Positions 46,311 to 55,298 of a stretch of 64,000 nucleotides of DNA are shown here, one piece after another. Within the stretch, counting starts at the first letter, position 1, and the number at the start of each line of letters is the position of its first letter. The DNA is from Thermicanus aegyptius DSM 12793. Lineage in GTDB: Bacteria > Bacillota > Bacilli > Thermicanales > Thermicanaceae. The stretch covers positions 1,898,420-1,962,419 of the forward strand of contig NZ_KI783301.1 of the NCBI RefSeq assembly GCF_000510645.1. Direction: 5' to 3'. The notes below the pieces were generated by a model. The model worked only from the letters and a program-made list of their open reading frames with translations. It was not told the origin of the DNA and ran no database searches. Made by a program: the position numbers and the translations under genes.

Positions 46311-46574
46311 TTATAACTTAACTAACCATGTCGGTTCAACACTGTGTTGTTGGAGAGCATTTTCAAGAATTAGCTTTTCAAGACCAAATCTCACATCCTC
46401 ATCTCCAGAGATAAAAGTAACGATCTTAAACTTCTTCGAATTCGCATTTTGCTTCAATTTGACAAACTCCTCAGAATCCTTTTGACTTTCAGTCATCCAA
46501 ACGAAAACCAACTTATTTTCGCTATCCACTTTAACTTTCAATTGGCTGATTCCGACAGACAATGAACTAGACAT
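46311..46574 (-). CDS. Small acidic protein, unknown function
   Basis: About 87 aa, directly upstream of the recombinase on the same strand with a 37-bp gap. It contains KLVFVWMTESQKDSEEFVKL and FKIVTFISGDEDVRFGLEKL, and looks like a small alpha/beta protein. ATG 46574 is 10 nt after GGAG. Position just before the integrase suggests a recombination directionality factor or another control protein, but there is no sequence evidence for that. Confidence 0.6.
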   Translation of the reverse strand: MSSSLSVGISQLKVKVDSENKLVFVWMTESQKDSEEFVKLKQNANSKKFKIVTFISGDEDVRFGLEKLILENALQQHSVEPTWLVKL

Positions 46575-46964
46575 GTGATTCACGACTCCTCATCAATATT
46601 TGGAGCGATAACCCCATGTCTATGTAAAAAATCTCTTGTTCCAACTCCGTAAGAAGAAGAATTTCAGACCCCCATAAAGCTGAAAATACCCCTCCCGCAT
46701 TTACCAACTCCATCGTCAGAAATCAGATTAGCCAAGTAGCTAGTAATACCCCGGCATTCAAACAATTTCAATCATAGGTAAACCTCAAATTTTTACGGAT
46801 TAAGATCACAAGTGCAATACAAATATGCATTGGTGAACAATTACATCAGATTTTTTAACTTACATCGATAACAAATGTTCATCAAAACAAAAATAGCCCA
46901 ACCCTTCGTCACAAGGACGAAAGATCGGGCTGCTTCAACATAATTCAAATAAAGTGATAAAGCA
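46575..46964. other. Gene-free spacer
   Basis: AT-rich, no open frame that I can support. It holds the terminator at 46884-46931 and presumably the promoter of the recombinase transcript. No strong -35/-10 pair or repeat array stood out. Confidence 0.4.
46884..46931 (-). terminator. Terminator of orphan gene A
   Basis: On the minus strand AGCCCGATCTTTCGTC and GACGAAGGGTTGGGCT fold into an imperfect long hairpin followed by ATTTTTGTTTT, 34 bp past the stop at 46965. Confidence 0.85.
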
Positions 46965-47540
46965 TCAAGTCACCAACACTAAATTATCTCTGATAACAGT
47001 TACCTCAATTTTGCAGAAAGAATATTTTTCATGGGAGTCATCCGTTACATATGCATTAAGGATGCCTTGTTGAGCCTCAAAAAGTGTTTGATCAATATAA
47101 TTTTGAATTGTTTCTTGACGAGTACTTCCTTCATATCCCTCTTCATAAAGTGCTTCTTCATAAATATTTGTCGGAACGCAAAGATAACATTTCTTCGAGA
47201 TTAACTTATCAAAAACATATGTAGGATACTCACTCGAAATGTCGATTTCCTTTCCGTCCATATCAATTGAAAGCAAGATGTGATACACAAGTTGTCCTTG
47301 TTCCAGCAAATCAGAAATTACCTCAAAATCCTGTTCAGTTGGTTCGGATTGAAAAATCTTATTGTAATGAATGTAGTTCGTCCTAAGAACACGACCTTCT
47401 TTGAAGAATTCAATGATACTCTCTTTTATCCCGAAAATTCTCATGATATCCTCAGCCAGTCTTTGACTTCTCGTGACAAAAGGTATTATTTTCCTGCTTC
47501 TGACTACCCTCGGTTCAACTTTTCCATTATCGTCCGCCAT
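46965..47540 (-). CDS. Orphan protein A, unknown function, paralogue of the gene at 48367-48975
   Basis: 191 aa, no signal peptide or membrane span. A central stretch SQRLAEDIMRIFGIKESIIE, then F-F-K-E-G-x-V-L and EQDFEVISDLLEQGQLVYHI aligns with the orphan protein at 48367: (L-A-x-x-x-M-x-I-x-G-I-x-E-x-x-I-x-(W/F)-F), a T-E-x-(D)-x-E-(V/I)-I-x-(D/E)-L-x-x-x-G-x-x-V-Y-x-(I/V)-L-L-S motif and a following Y-x-Y-V-type strand. I recognise no family. Start ATG 47540 follows GAAGGAG. It has its own terminator, so it is a single-gene unit. Confidence 0.8.
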   Translation of the reverse strand: MADDNGKVEPRVVRSRKIIPFVTRSQRLAEDIMRIFGIKESIIEFFKEGRVLRTNYIHYNKIFQSEPTEQDFEVISDLLEQGQLVYHILLSIDMDGKEIDISSEYPTYVFDKLISKKCYLCVPTNIYEEALYEEGYEGSTRQETIQNYIDQTLFEAQQGILNAYVTDDSHEKYSFCKIEVTVIRDNLVLVT

Positions 47541-47865
47541 AAAAAATCAGCTCCTTCATATAGATTCCAACTCAAAATCCGATACACATTAAAATTGCCT
47601 GAAAGCAAGGATAATGGTTGGTTATACTATATAAAAAAGCTCTGCTTTACACTCCAAATTCGGAGGGTTTCTCGATTCTTTTCAAAAATTTATCTGTAGA
47701 AATTTTACGAAGTGCCTGTAAATGAACATAATCCTCATATACAAAGCCTTCAAATTACACAAATGAAAAAAGTCGGATTTCAATATCCGACCGAAAATCA
47801 GATTATCTGATCTCAATTAAAAATAACTATTGATAGTGCCGCGGCGCATCCAAATCATTCATAAC
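47541..47865. other. Gene-free spacer between orphan genes
   Basis: No gene supported on either strand. It holds the terminator of the gene at 47866-48231 (near 47770) and, by position, the promoter of orphan gene A. Confidence 0.45.
47766..47791 (-). terminator. Terminator of the 121-aa orphan gene
   Basis: On the minus strand GTCGGATATTGAAATCCGAC is a 7-bp-arm hairpin followed by TTTTTTC. Confidence 0.85.
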
Positions 47866-48231
47866 TCACACCATGAAAAATTTACAATTCATTCTCAAGT
47901 AATAACTACCATCAATCATTTTTACAGAATCAGCAGTGAACGATTCGATTTTGCCAACAGTACTCAATTCTCCAGCGACCCAAACTTCTAATTTTCGTTG
48001 GAATATATTCGCTCGTTGAAAATCTGCATCATTAGTGCATACTCTTCTCTTCATTATTTTGAAACCTCCCGAACATAACTTGAAGGGATGATACCCCAAC
48101 AAGGAGTCAAGCCTTGAAAAATACTCCATCTCGGTCATTGTGAAAGAATGCTTACCGTGATGGACGGTCATGTTGAAAGTATGATAATTACGAACGCAGC
48201 CTTCAAACAGCTTCATTAGGTCTAATTTCAT
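47866..48231 (-). CDS. Orphan protein, unknown function
   Basis: 121 aa, soluble, basic; contains NYHTFNMTVHHGKHSFTMTE and a C-terminal GSYYLRMNCKFFMV strand. ATG 48231 (MKLDLMKLF) follows AGGAAG; an in-frame GTG/ATG further upstream would overlap the previous terminator. No paralogy with its two flanking orphans was seen. Monocistronic, with its own terminator. Confidence 0.65.
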   Translation of the reverse strand: MKLDLMKLFEGCVRNYHTFNMTVHHGKHSFTMTEMEYFSRLDSLLGYHPFKLCSGGFKIMKRRVCTNDADFQRANIFQRKLEVWVAGELSTVGKIESFTADSVKMIDGSYYLRMNCKFFMV

Positions 48232-48304
48232 ATTATTGCTTCCTGCTTCGTTTCTACCGAATATACTTCGACATTCACTAAGATTACCCTTTTGTTCTGA
48301 TAAA

Positions 48305-48352
48305 GAAAAAGCACTTATCAATCATCCTTCATCTCGATAGGGATAAGTGCTT
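48305..48352 (-). terminator. Terminator of orphan gene B
   Basis: On the minus strand GCACTTATC and GATAAGTGC are 9-bp arms followed by TTTTTC, 14 bp past the stop at 48367. Confidence 0.82.
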
Positions 48353-48366
48353 GGTTCATGGGACAA

Positions 48367-48975
48367 TTAATTGATTCTTACTGGAAGTCCATCGGATGCT
48401 ATACAAATCGCTTTAATAAATCTTTGGCTTTTAACAATACTTTTCTCGTCAATTATAACCTCATATCCATTTACTCCAAAGTCATGAGCATCATTTATAA
48501 CCTCAATCATATTATTCAACACTGGAGAAACATCAGTCTCTTCTTCATAAAATCCGCATTCCTCAGTGAAATCAGTTGTAACATAGAGATAAGTAAGTTT
48601 ACTATCAGTTCCCGTTTCGTGGTACACCTTACTTAATAAAACTTGATAAACCTCATAACCTTTACTTCGTAACTCTGCAATAATCTCCTTATCTTCTTCT
48701 GTCAAAAAGGGGACTTCCATAATATTGCAATCTGTTACAACACTCTTCGGAATATTTCCATTATCAAACCACTTAATCAAATCTTCGTTAATACCGATTA
48801 TCTTCATTAAAGCTTTTGCTAGTTCCTTACTACAAGTCGATTTATCCACATTGGGATTTTTCTTAAACAATTCAATAAATGCCACTAAAGCTTCAAGATG
48901 CGCTTTTGCCCTTCTTTTATTCTCCGGACTCAATCCTTCATGCAACTCTTCGAAATTCTCCAACTCATAAATCAT
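48367..48975 (-). CDS. Orphan protein B, paralogue of the gene at 46965-47540
   Basis: 202 aa, soluble. A helical N-terminus (ELHEGLSPENKRRAKAHLEA) is followed by CSKELAKALMKIIGINEDLI-K-W-F-D-N-G-N and EEDKEIIAELRSKGYEVYQV-L-L-S, which align with orphan protein A. The second half (YLYVTTDFTEECGFYEEE) is less alike. Start ATG 48975 follows AGGAGG. No recognised family; own terminator downstream. Confidence 0.8.
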   Translation of the reverse strand: MIYELENFEELHEGLSPENKRRAKAHLEALVAFIELFKKNPNVDKSTCSKELAKALMKIIGINEDLIKWFDNGNIPKSVVTDCNIMEVPFLTEEDKEIIAELRSKGYEVYQVLLSKVYHETGTDSKLTYLYVTTDFTEECGFYEEETDVSPVLNNMIEVINDAHDFGVNGYEVIIDEKSIVKSQRFIKAICIASDGLPVRIN

Positions 48976-49192
48976 TTCTACTTACCTCCTGAGAAATTTA
49001 TTTACCTTTGTAGGCTCTCGTTTAATATCTCAATCTCTTAAACTAACATAACATCTTCATCACGAATATACTGAGAACGAACAGGCATGATCTATTCATG
49101 AATCGGCACCTCCAATGACCTCAATTAACAGTGTAAAACTTTGACTTGGTAGGTGCGATGGTATGGGCTCAACCACACCATCGCACAACTAG

Positions 49193-49537
49193 CTAGGGAC
49201 GAATTCCGATCCCTTTTACATGGTAATTCCCGTCAATCTTTACTTCCTCAAGGTCAGTGATTCCATTATCCTTAAGAACTTTCTTAAATAAATCCCAAAA
49301 TCTTGTTGCGCCAATCGATTTCATGTTATCGAAGCCATTTGCTTCTGCCCATTTACAAAAATCTTTTCTAAAGCTGGATCGAAGGGTAGGGTATATCGTT
49401 GGATCGATAATCACTTGTTCGTTAAAATATTCAGCTATCGGGTTTAACCTTCCCTCATATTCTTCCAACGCCCGCCTACAAGCCTTGCTCTCCGTAAGAT
49501 TAAAATTATTATTAATTAATCGGGTCAAGCCACGCAA
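49193..49537 (-). pseudogene. C-terminal fragment of D5-type primase/helicase
   Basis: The frame reads RGLTRLINNNFNLTESKACR and about 95 further residues (EEYEGRLNPIAEYFNEQVII ...) to the stop at 49193. It begins where the gene at 51053-52476 breaks: both sides share ALRGLTRLINN. Joining 51053-52476 to this piece restores a continuous protein of about 585 aa. The tail resembles the winged-helix (phage-primase C-terminal, 'virulence-associated E/P4 wHTH') end of such helicases. The interruption is the IS4-family insertion between 49.5 and 51.05 kb. Confidence 0.85.
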
Positions 49538-49696
49538 AGCAAACTACGCAATTCCCGGCAATCTTGCAGTAGTTTAGTTTCAGCGACTTATCCAGTAACT
49601 TACCCTTCTTCTGGCTCTTAGCACCTTTCAACTTTTATAAAATTGAAAGAATGAATTGAAATCACGGCCAAACATCGAAAATCATTCATATCAATT
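49509..49696. repeat. Imperfect copy of primase DNA on the left side of the IS
   Basis: TTATTAATTAATCGGGTCAAGCCACGCAAAGCAAAC (49509 on) repeats exactly at 51053 on. Alignment then goes on to about 49696/51255, but the left copy has a series of single-base deletions and swaps: CAATCTTG for CAATTCTTG, TAGTTTCAGC for TAGTTATCAGC, TCCAGTAAC for TCCATGTAAC, ACCCTTC for ACACCTTC. A normal IS insertion duplicates about 8-14 bp, not ~190 bp. See findings. Confidence 0.85.
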
Positions 49697-51052
49697 GTTA
49701 CAAAAAACTCTTCGGTACTGAACAGTATAAGCAGCAACTTTCCTCTGTTTTTTCACATCTTAAAGTGGGCGAACTTTTGCGAAAGGCCGGTATCCGCAAG
49801 GCCTCTGGCATTTCCAGTTTTGCTGTTTTTCAAATCATCTTTCTGCTGGTCTTCCAAGGACGCAATCTATTTCGGTTACTAGGAAGCGGGAGAACGGAAT
49901 CTCTCCCCGGAAAAGATGTGGTTTATCGATTCCTTAATGAAACCCGTTTTAACTGGAGACGCTTTTTGCAATCCTTAAGTCTTAGGATTGTATCTGGCTT
50001 TGAGAAACTCATCTCCTCCCATCGCATCCGCGTTTTTATCATCGATGACTCTGTCTTGCGCCGGGAACGGAGCAAAAAGGTAGAACTGTTGGCAAAAGTC
50101 TTTGATCATGTTTCGGGACATTTCGTTCGGGGATATAACCTATTAACGCTGGGCTGGTCTGATGGGTATAGTTTTGCGCCGATCGATTTTACCTTGATGA
50201 GTTCTGCAAAAGCTTCAAACCGCCTTATGGAAATGCGTGAGGACTTAGACAAGCGCTCCAGTGGCTATAAGCGGCGGAAAGAAGCCGTGATGCACAAACC
50301 GGATGCGGCTATACAAATGCTTGACCGAGCACTCAAAGCCGGATTTACAGCGGACTACGTACTCATGGACAGTTGGTTTACCCACGAACCTCTTCTTCAG
50401 GAGATCATGAGCAAAGGTCTTCACGTCATTGGAATGGTTAAAGCGCTTAAACAGCGGTATATATTCAAAGGGAAGAAAGTAGGTTTGCATGAACTTTTTG
50501 AGATGATTCCTAAAAATCCAAAAGCAGAGATTCAAGGCTCTGTTATGGTTAAGACGCCTCAAGGCTTATCGCTTAAGATCGTCTTCGTCCAGAATCGGAA
50601 CAACCGGAGAGAATGGCTCGCGATTTTGACAACAGACCTCTCCCTAGAGAATGCTGAAATCGTAAGGATTTATGGCATGCGCTGGAGCATTGAGACTTTC
50701 TTTAAAATGGCAAAATCGTATTTGAAATTAGGTTCTGAATTCCAAGGCCGCTCTTTTGACCTGATGATAAGCCATACAACCATTGTTTTTTCCCGTTATC
50801 TCGTTCTTGAGTGGGAACGAAGGCAAAATACAGATGAGCGATCCTTCGGAGGGATGTTTTATCTTTTTGCTGATGAAGTAACGAATATAGACTTAAAAAC
50901 GGCATTACGTCAGTTAATGGCTTTTGTTCAAGAGTTGCTCAAGAATCAACCGAAGGAAAGCACCGCTCTGCTATGTCAATTACAGAAGTGGATTAGCGAA
51001 TTGCCCGGTTATATCAAGCGTTTATTCGTAATTCCGGGGTGCGAAAGTTGAG
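49697..51052 (+). mobile_element. IS4-family insertion sequence in the primase gene
   Basis: Contains one transposase gene and ends at its right side with GGGGTGCGAAAGTTGAG directly before the primase sequence at 51053. The expected left inverted repeat (CTCAACTTTCGCACCCC) is not found near 49697, so the left end is missing, altered or misassembled. A 12-bp shared TTATTAATTAAT at 49509 and 51053 fits an IS4-size target duplication. Confidence 0.8.
49765..51051 (+). CDS. IS4-family DDE transposase
   Basis: At least 428 aa. The DDE residues are visible: first Asp in FIIDDSVLRRE, second in VLMDSWFTHEP, and Glu in the IS4 signature Y-(2)-R-(3)-E-(6)-K (IYGMRWSIETFFKMAK). In-frame codons upstream of GTG 49765 (LFGTEQYKQQLSSVFSHLK) also look coding, and one extra A in the run at 49702-49707 may have cut off the true N-terminus. 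Opposite in direction to the primase it interrupts. Activity of this copy is uncertain. Confidence 0.88.
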   Translation: MGELLRKAGIRKASGISSFAVFQIIFLLVFQGRNLFRLLGSGRTESLPGKDVVYRFLNETRFNWRRFLQSLSLRIVSGFEKLISSHRIRVFIIDDSVLRRERSKKVELLAKVFDHVSGHFVRGYNLLTLGWSDGYSFAPIDFTLMSSAKASNRLMEMREDLDKRSSGYKRRKEAVMHKPDAAIQMLDRALKAGFTADYVLMDSWFTHEPLLQEIMSKGLHVIGMVKALKQRYIFKGKKVGLHELFEMIPKNPKAEIQGSVMVKTPQGLSLKIVFVQNRNNRREWLAILTTDLSLENAEIVRIYGMRWSIETFFKMAKSYLKLGSEFQGRSFDLMISHTTIVFSRYLVLEWERRQNTDERSFGGMFYLFADEVTNIDLKTALRQLMAFVQELLKNQPKESTALLCQLQKWISELPGYIKRLFVIPGCES

Positions 51053-52476
51053 TTATTAATTAATCGGGTCAAGCCACGCAAAGCAAACATCGCAATTCCC
51101 GGCAATTCTTGCAGTAGTTTAGTTATCAGCGACTTATCCATGTAACTTACACCTTCTTCTGGCTCTTGACCGGCTTTCAACTCTTTATAAATCTTATTGA
51201 AAGGAATGATTAGAAATCTACGGAAATAACCATTCGATAAATCATTCGAATCCATCATTTGATTCAATAAAACTATTGACTTAGCGAACAGAACCGTATT
51301 TACTGGAGCATGGTACTTGATATTCACTTCCACTGCATCACCGCTTGTTATAACTTTAAAATTTTGAGTCCCGAATTTACGGTCAAATTCGTTTTCAGTT
51401 GAGATGTTTGCCAACTTGTTCAGTAGACTCTGCATACCAAAACTACCACTCAAATTATTTAAAGCGACATTTGATACGTTCTGGGTGCCAAGCATTTGTC
51501 TAATCACTTCGGCTAAAACACTCTTTCCATTCGACCCAACACCAAAGAAGAAGAACGCCATCTGAATCTTAATTTCAGGTAAGAAGCAATAACCCATAAT
51601 TTCTTGAATCAAGTTCACACGTTCCTCATCACCCTCAAACACGTCGTGTAAAAAGGCTTCAAAAATGGGGCAAGTAGCATTCACATCGTATTCGTAAGGA
51701 ACTTGAATAGTCGATAAAAAATTAGGGCTATGTTCCGTGAACTCCATCGTATAAAGGTTAAGCATACCGTTCTTGAAATTAATGTAATCCCTACGCGGAT
51801 TCATGGTTTCGACATAAGGAATCTGCCTTTTCAATGCTTTGAAATATTCTCCTTCCCAACTGCCCTCCCAAGAATTAGGTTTGGCTTCGTGAAGGATATT
51901 GTAGCAGAAGCTTTTCAGAACACCTTCCTTGATCTCCTCAAATACCCCATCTTTACGATAAGCAAATATCTGTTCATTATCTAACTGTACAAGTGTCATT
52001 CTCTTTAACATATATGATGCGAACACATTGGGATTTAGTTCAAGCTTCCCCCTTGTTCTCGTTGTTAGCCCACGGTTTTTAAGCATTGTCCGTTTAATAC
52101 CATCTAAAACAGATTTAACCGGACTATCAAATCCACCATTCGATACCTCACCCGTATAACCTAACTTTATAAGTTTATCGTAAGTGGCTGGTTGCGATAG
52201 CTTGGGGCTATTCCATAAATCGCGTGCAAGATCAACTAAATGTTTGGTATGTTCGTTCGAACCTAACGCCGATTCAACATCGTTCATAAATTTTTGACCA
52301 GCCTCACCAAATGGCTTCAGATTCGAAACCAACGCTTCAGTCAATTTCTCATCCAACTTAGCGACATTCTCTAATACCCAAATATAAAATGGTTCTTTCT
52401 TCAAATTATAATCGATGGTCTCGTTAATCGCAGGTCTTGTGAAGTCACTACTAGATTTGATTTGAATATTCAACAT
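51053..52476 (-). pseudogene. D5-type phage primase/helicase, 5' part, disrupted by IS
   Basis: About 470 residues of a superfamily 3 helicase of the D5/P4 alpha type. An N-terminal half leads to a D5_N-like region (PRRDYINFKNGMLNLYTMEF), then Walker A FFFGVGSNGKSVLAEVIRQM, Walker B region TENEFDRKFG, and the sensor motif SIVLLNQMMDSNDLSNGYFR-R. Such proteins load at and unwind the origins of phages, satellites and plasmids. ATG 52476 follows GGGAGG. The reading frame crosses into IS DNA and stops at 51022; the missing end is at 49193-49537. Replication function is probably lost unless the IS-free form coexists. Confidence 0.88.
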
Positions 52477-52958
52477 TAAAATAACCTCCCATAACTGTTT
52501 TTTGGACTTCCACCATATTGGCGGTGCTCAGAAAATGCTAGATTTAGCATGGAATCTTTTCGGGCAGGTATATATGCATACACCGGTTGTCCAACCTTCC
52601 CCTGCCCGACTTTCCGTCTAACCGTAATTTGTTACCAAAATGGTTCGCCTTCCTTCTTATTGGTATTTATTACCGCCTAGAACCTTCTTGTCGTCATCCG
52701 CATCATTTTTAACTGTAGTTAACCACCTCGTTTCTTGCCTAATTTGAAATTCCTTATTCAATTGTCCAAGAGCAATCTTCCGGTCGGACTCATATGCACC
52801 TTTGTCGGGTGCAACTGATCGACTTATAACTAATATTTCATCTCTTGAAATTCTCGAAAAAAATAATTCAACTCACCCAAGATGAAAAAATGTCAAAAAA
52901 AAAGTGGTGTAGACCCCACTCAAGGATCTACACCACTTTTACGGTTGTTGTGAAACCA
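52477..52958. other. Leader of the primase gene with hairpins and an orphan open frame
   Basis: Two inverted repeats lie upstream of the primase: ATGCTA-GATT-TAGCAT (52535-52550) and TCGGGCAGG (52560-52568) with CCTGCCCGA (52601-52609). Further up, the minus strand from 52872 to 52657 is open for 72 codons and reads like protein (ESDRKIALGQLNKEFQIRQE, ending GGNKYQ) but has no ATG or GTG start. It may be the end of a decayed gene. Functions unknown; an origin or structured leader is possible. Confidence 0.45.
52895..52940 (-). terminator. Terminator of the gene at 52959
   Basis: AAAGTGGTGTAGA and TCTACACCACTTT are perfect 13-bp arms. On the minus strand the hairpin is followed by a T-run. 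It begins 19 bp past the stop codon. Confidence 0.93.
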
Positions 52959-53915
52959 CTAAACTTTCTTACGAGCTAAGCTACTCTGTTTCTTGATGAC
53001 CTTCACAGTATCCGTCTCTGCATTACTGACTCCCCTGGCTTTCCGTTTCCTGCCCTTATCTGATCTCGTCTTACGCTTTAATAACGGTTCAAATCGCTGA
53101 TATTCAGGTTTGATCACCCAACCATTTTCACCTTTATGATCTATATCCACCATACTCGCTTTGGGTCCGCCCGTTCCTCTTGCAAAGTAATTTACCGATG
53201 GTGTGGGAAGAACAAAACTCTTATTTCCTGATTCGTCAATTTTAGACTTCAATTCCCAAGTACCATCGGAATAAAATTGAATTGAATTCACCCACTTGAA
53301 GGTGATATTTACTCCCCAGTCATCATCGTAATCATCACGTCTCAATAGCCCCGCATATTCGTCCCTTATGATAAGAAATAGAAACTCATACAAGGACAAA
53401 CTAAAGTATTCGTTGGCTTTTATTTCTCTACTGCCAACATCTCTCTTTGGATCAATATATGTAGGGGGCTCATCTGATCTTTTCTTTCTCATTAATTCTT
53501 TTACCAGTTCCATTTTAATTACTGGAACAGTTATGTCCACATCGGATATTAACTCAATTCCAACAGGTGTTGATACCTCTTGATCACGATCATTGTTGTC
53601 ACCATCAATCTTATACCCTTTAAGTGATCTGTAACTCTTTTTAGATGCCAAACCTAATAAACGAACAAAATGTAAGGTGCCTGACATATTACCAAGCTTT
53701 TCCCGCTCGACATCGGTTAGATTATTATAAATCTCTGTTCCGAATGCAGTAATTACTTTATTAGCTTCGGTTTCACCATAATATCTTCCTTGTGATCTTC
53801 CGTATTTATCTTTTTTGATCTTTATTGAGGTTGACTTCCCAAGACTAATAGGCTTTTTTTCAATTTCGGTCAATCTTTTCACGCTCCTCGTATACCTTAA
53901 ATGCATTTCATTCAA
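52959..53915 (-). CDS. Unknown protein, basic ends
   Basis: 318 aa, soluble. Lys/Arg-rich N-terminus (SIKIKKDKYGRSQGRYYGET) and C-terminus (KRKTRSDKGRKRKARGVSNA), with a mixed middle that includes DDYDDDWGVNITFKWVNSIQ. Basic tails suggest nucleic-acid binding, but no family is recognised. First ATG at 53915; MHLRYTRS three codons on is an alternative. Upstream of the primase on the same strand, with its own terminator, so it is a separate transcript. Confidence 0.65.
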   Translation of the reverse strand: MNEMHLRYTRSVKRLTEIEKKPISLGKSTSIKIKKDKYGRSQGRYYGETEANKVITAFGTEIYNNLTDVEREKLGNMSGTLHFVRLLGLASKKSYRSLKGYKIDGDNNDRDQEVSTPVGIELISDVDITVPVIKMELVKELMRKKRSDEPPTYIDPKRDVGSREIKANEYFSLSLYEFLFLIIRDEYAGLLRRDDYDDDWGVNITFKWVNSIQFYSDGTWELKSKIDESGNKSFVLPTPSVNYFARGTGGPKASMVDIDHKGENGWVIKPEYQRFEPLLKRKTRSDKGRKRKARGVSNAETDTVKVIKKQSSLARKKV

Positions 53916-54308
53916 TTTAAAACTTGTTTGATCGCAATAAATATTGTTCGATTATTAATCCTAATAATCCTTTTTTCTATAATCTAGCAGTTTTGAAATC
54001 ATCCAAAGTGCCTATTTGAGCTTCATTAATAACCTTTATGACCCTCAACGGAACTGCTACTTCAAAGAGCAACAGAAATCGGCGTTGTTACGCTTCCAAG
54101 CGATATAAAGAAAACAACCCCAAGAGTTAAGGACTCCTACCAAAGCACACTAATGCCGAAAAATTTGACGATACCTACTGACGGTGCCAGTTTTTTACCG
54201 CAGGGTTATTCATAACTGTGATTTTTTAATCAATCTTTTACTGACTCAACCATCTCAAAAAGAAAATCCTCAAAGGAAAAACCCTCGCGGCTCTTCAATA
54301 CCACCTGA
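53916..54308. other. Gene-free spacer
   Basis: AT-rich, holding the promoter of the 52959 gene and the downstream end of the stalk-domain gene. Short plus-strand frames have no ribosome sites. No clear terminator. Confidence 0.4.
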
Positions 54309-55211
54309 TTACTCTTCAACATATCCAGACGAGGAATCAATCCCAACGGTGTTAGTAACTCCATCCCACGTTACTCCAAAATTGATGACCGCCGCTACAT
54401 CACGCAACTTGAAATAATTGTTACCGTTGATCAGATAAGCTGTCAGTTTGACTTCCTTACCATCAAGATAAATGGTCGAAGTGGAAAGTTTCGCTTCCGC
54501 CGTTGCAGGTTTTTCGGTAACTACCAACTCGCCTCCAACTGCCGTATACGCTTTACCCGATTCGAGAGAGATCGCATTCTTCTTCCCGTCCCATCCCACT
54601 TCAAAGCTTTTTTCGGTTCCATTCAGAACCATTGCAAGGTCACGAAGTTTGAAGTAGTTGTTACCATTGATGTTGTAGGCTTGGAAGGAAATTTCCTTGC
54701 CATTGACCAGCACTTTGGAATTGGTTGGTTTTGCAGTCGCAGTCGCCGGGATTTTCTCAGATGAAGAAGCCGGTTTATCTGCCGATCCTCCAACTACTTG
54801 AATAACGAAGGTTGCAGTACTGGAAAAAGAGAAGTCACCACCAAAGTAAACAAATCCGGAATAATATCCTGGCTCAGTTAAGGTAACACTGTTGCCGGTT
54901 ATCTCAACAGATTTTCTTTCGCCTGCAGGTACGAAGAAACCATCCTTTATTTCCGCATCTGCATAATAATTAATAGTAGGATGCGGGTCATCACCTACGA
55001 TTTTTAAGGTGACTGCACCATCAGAAATATAAGCCTTATCACTTCCTTCAGGATCTTCTCTAATCAGTTCAACTTCTTTAACAATATTAGATAAAGTCAC
55101 ATATCCACCTTGTTCAGTTTCAATCTTGGTCTCACTTGCTGCAAAAGCAGATACCGATGCGAATAAAGAAATCATCAAGGTGAAAACTAGAATAATAGAA
55201 ATTCTCTTCAT
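54309..55211 (-). CDS. Secreted protein with two stalk (copper amine oxidase N-like) domains
   Basis: 300 aa. Signal peptide MKRISIILVFTLMISLFASV...AFA (cleavage near residue 24), a ~120-residue unknown beta domain (ETKIETEQGGYVTLSNIVKE), a Thr/Ala/Pro linker, and two repeated stalk-type units, each with G-x-x-(I/V)-x-(F/L)-x-A-Y-x-I-N-G-N-N-Y-F-K-L-R-D-(L/V)-A (about 165-190 and 240-265). Stalk domains are common in exported proteins of Paenibacillus-like Bacillales and are thought to be structural or polysaccharide-associated. An exported protein on a mobile element could change the host surface. RBS about 8 bp before ATG 55211. Confidence 0.85.
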   Translation of the reverse strand: MKRISIILVFTLMISLFASVSAFAASETKIETEQGGYVTLSNIVKEVELIREDPEGSDKAYISDGAVTLKIVGDDPHPTINYYADAEIKDGFFVPAGERKSVEITGNSVTLTEPGYYSGFVYFGGDFSFSSTATFVIQVVGGSADKPASSSEKIPATATAKPTNSKVLVNGKEISFQAYNINGNNYFKLRDLAMVLNGTEKSFEVGWDGKKNAISLESGKAYTAVGGELVVTEKPATAEAKLSTSTIYLDGKEVKLTAYLINGNNYFKLRDVAAVINFGVTWDGVTNTVGIDSSSGYVEE

Positions 55212-55298
55212 CTTTTATCGACTCCTTTTCTCCATTGTTAACAACAGTCCTGATTTTCAAAAATACTTCAAATTATTATTGAAACAACTAAACTACAC

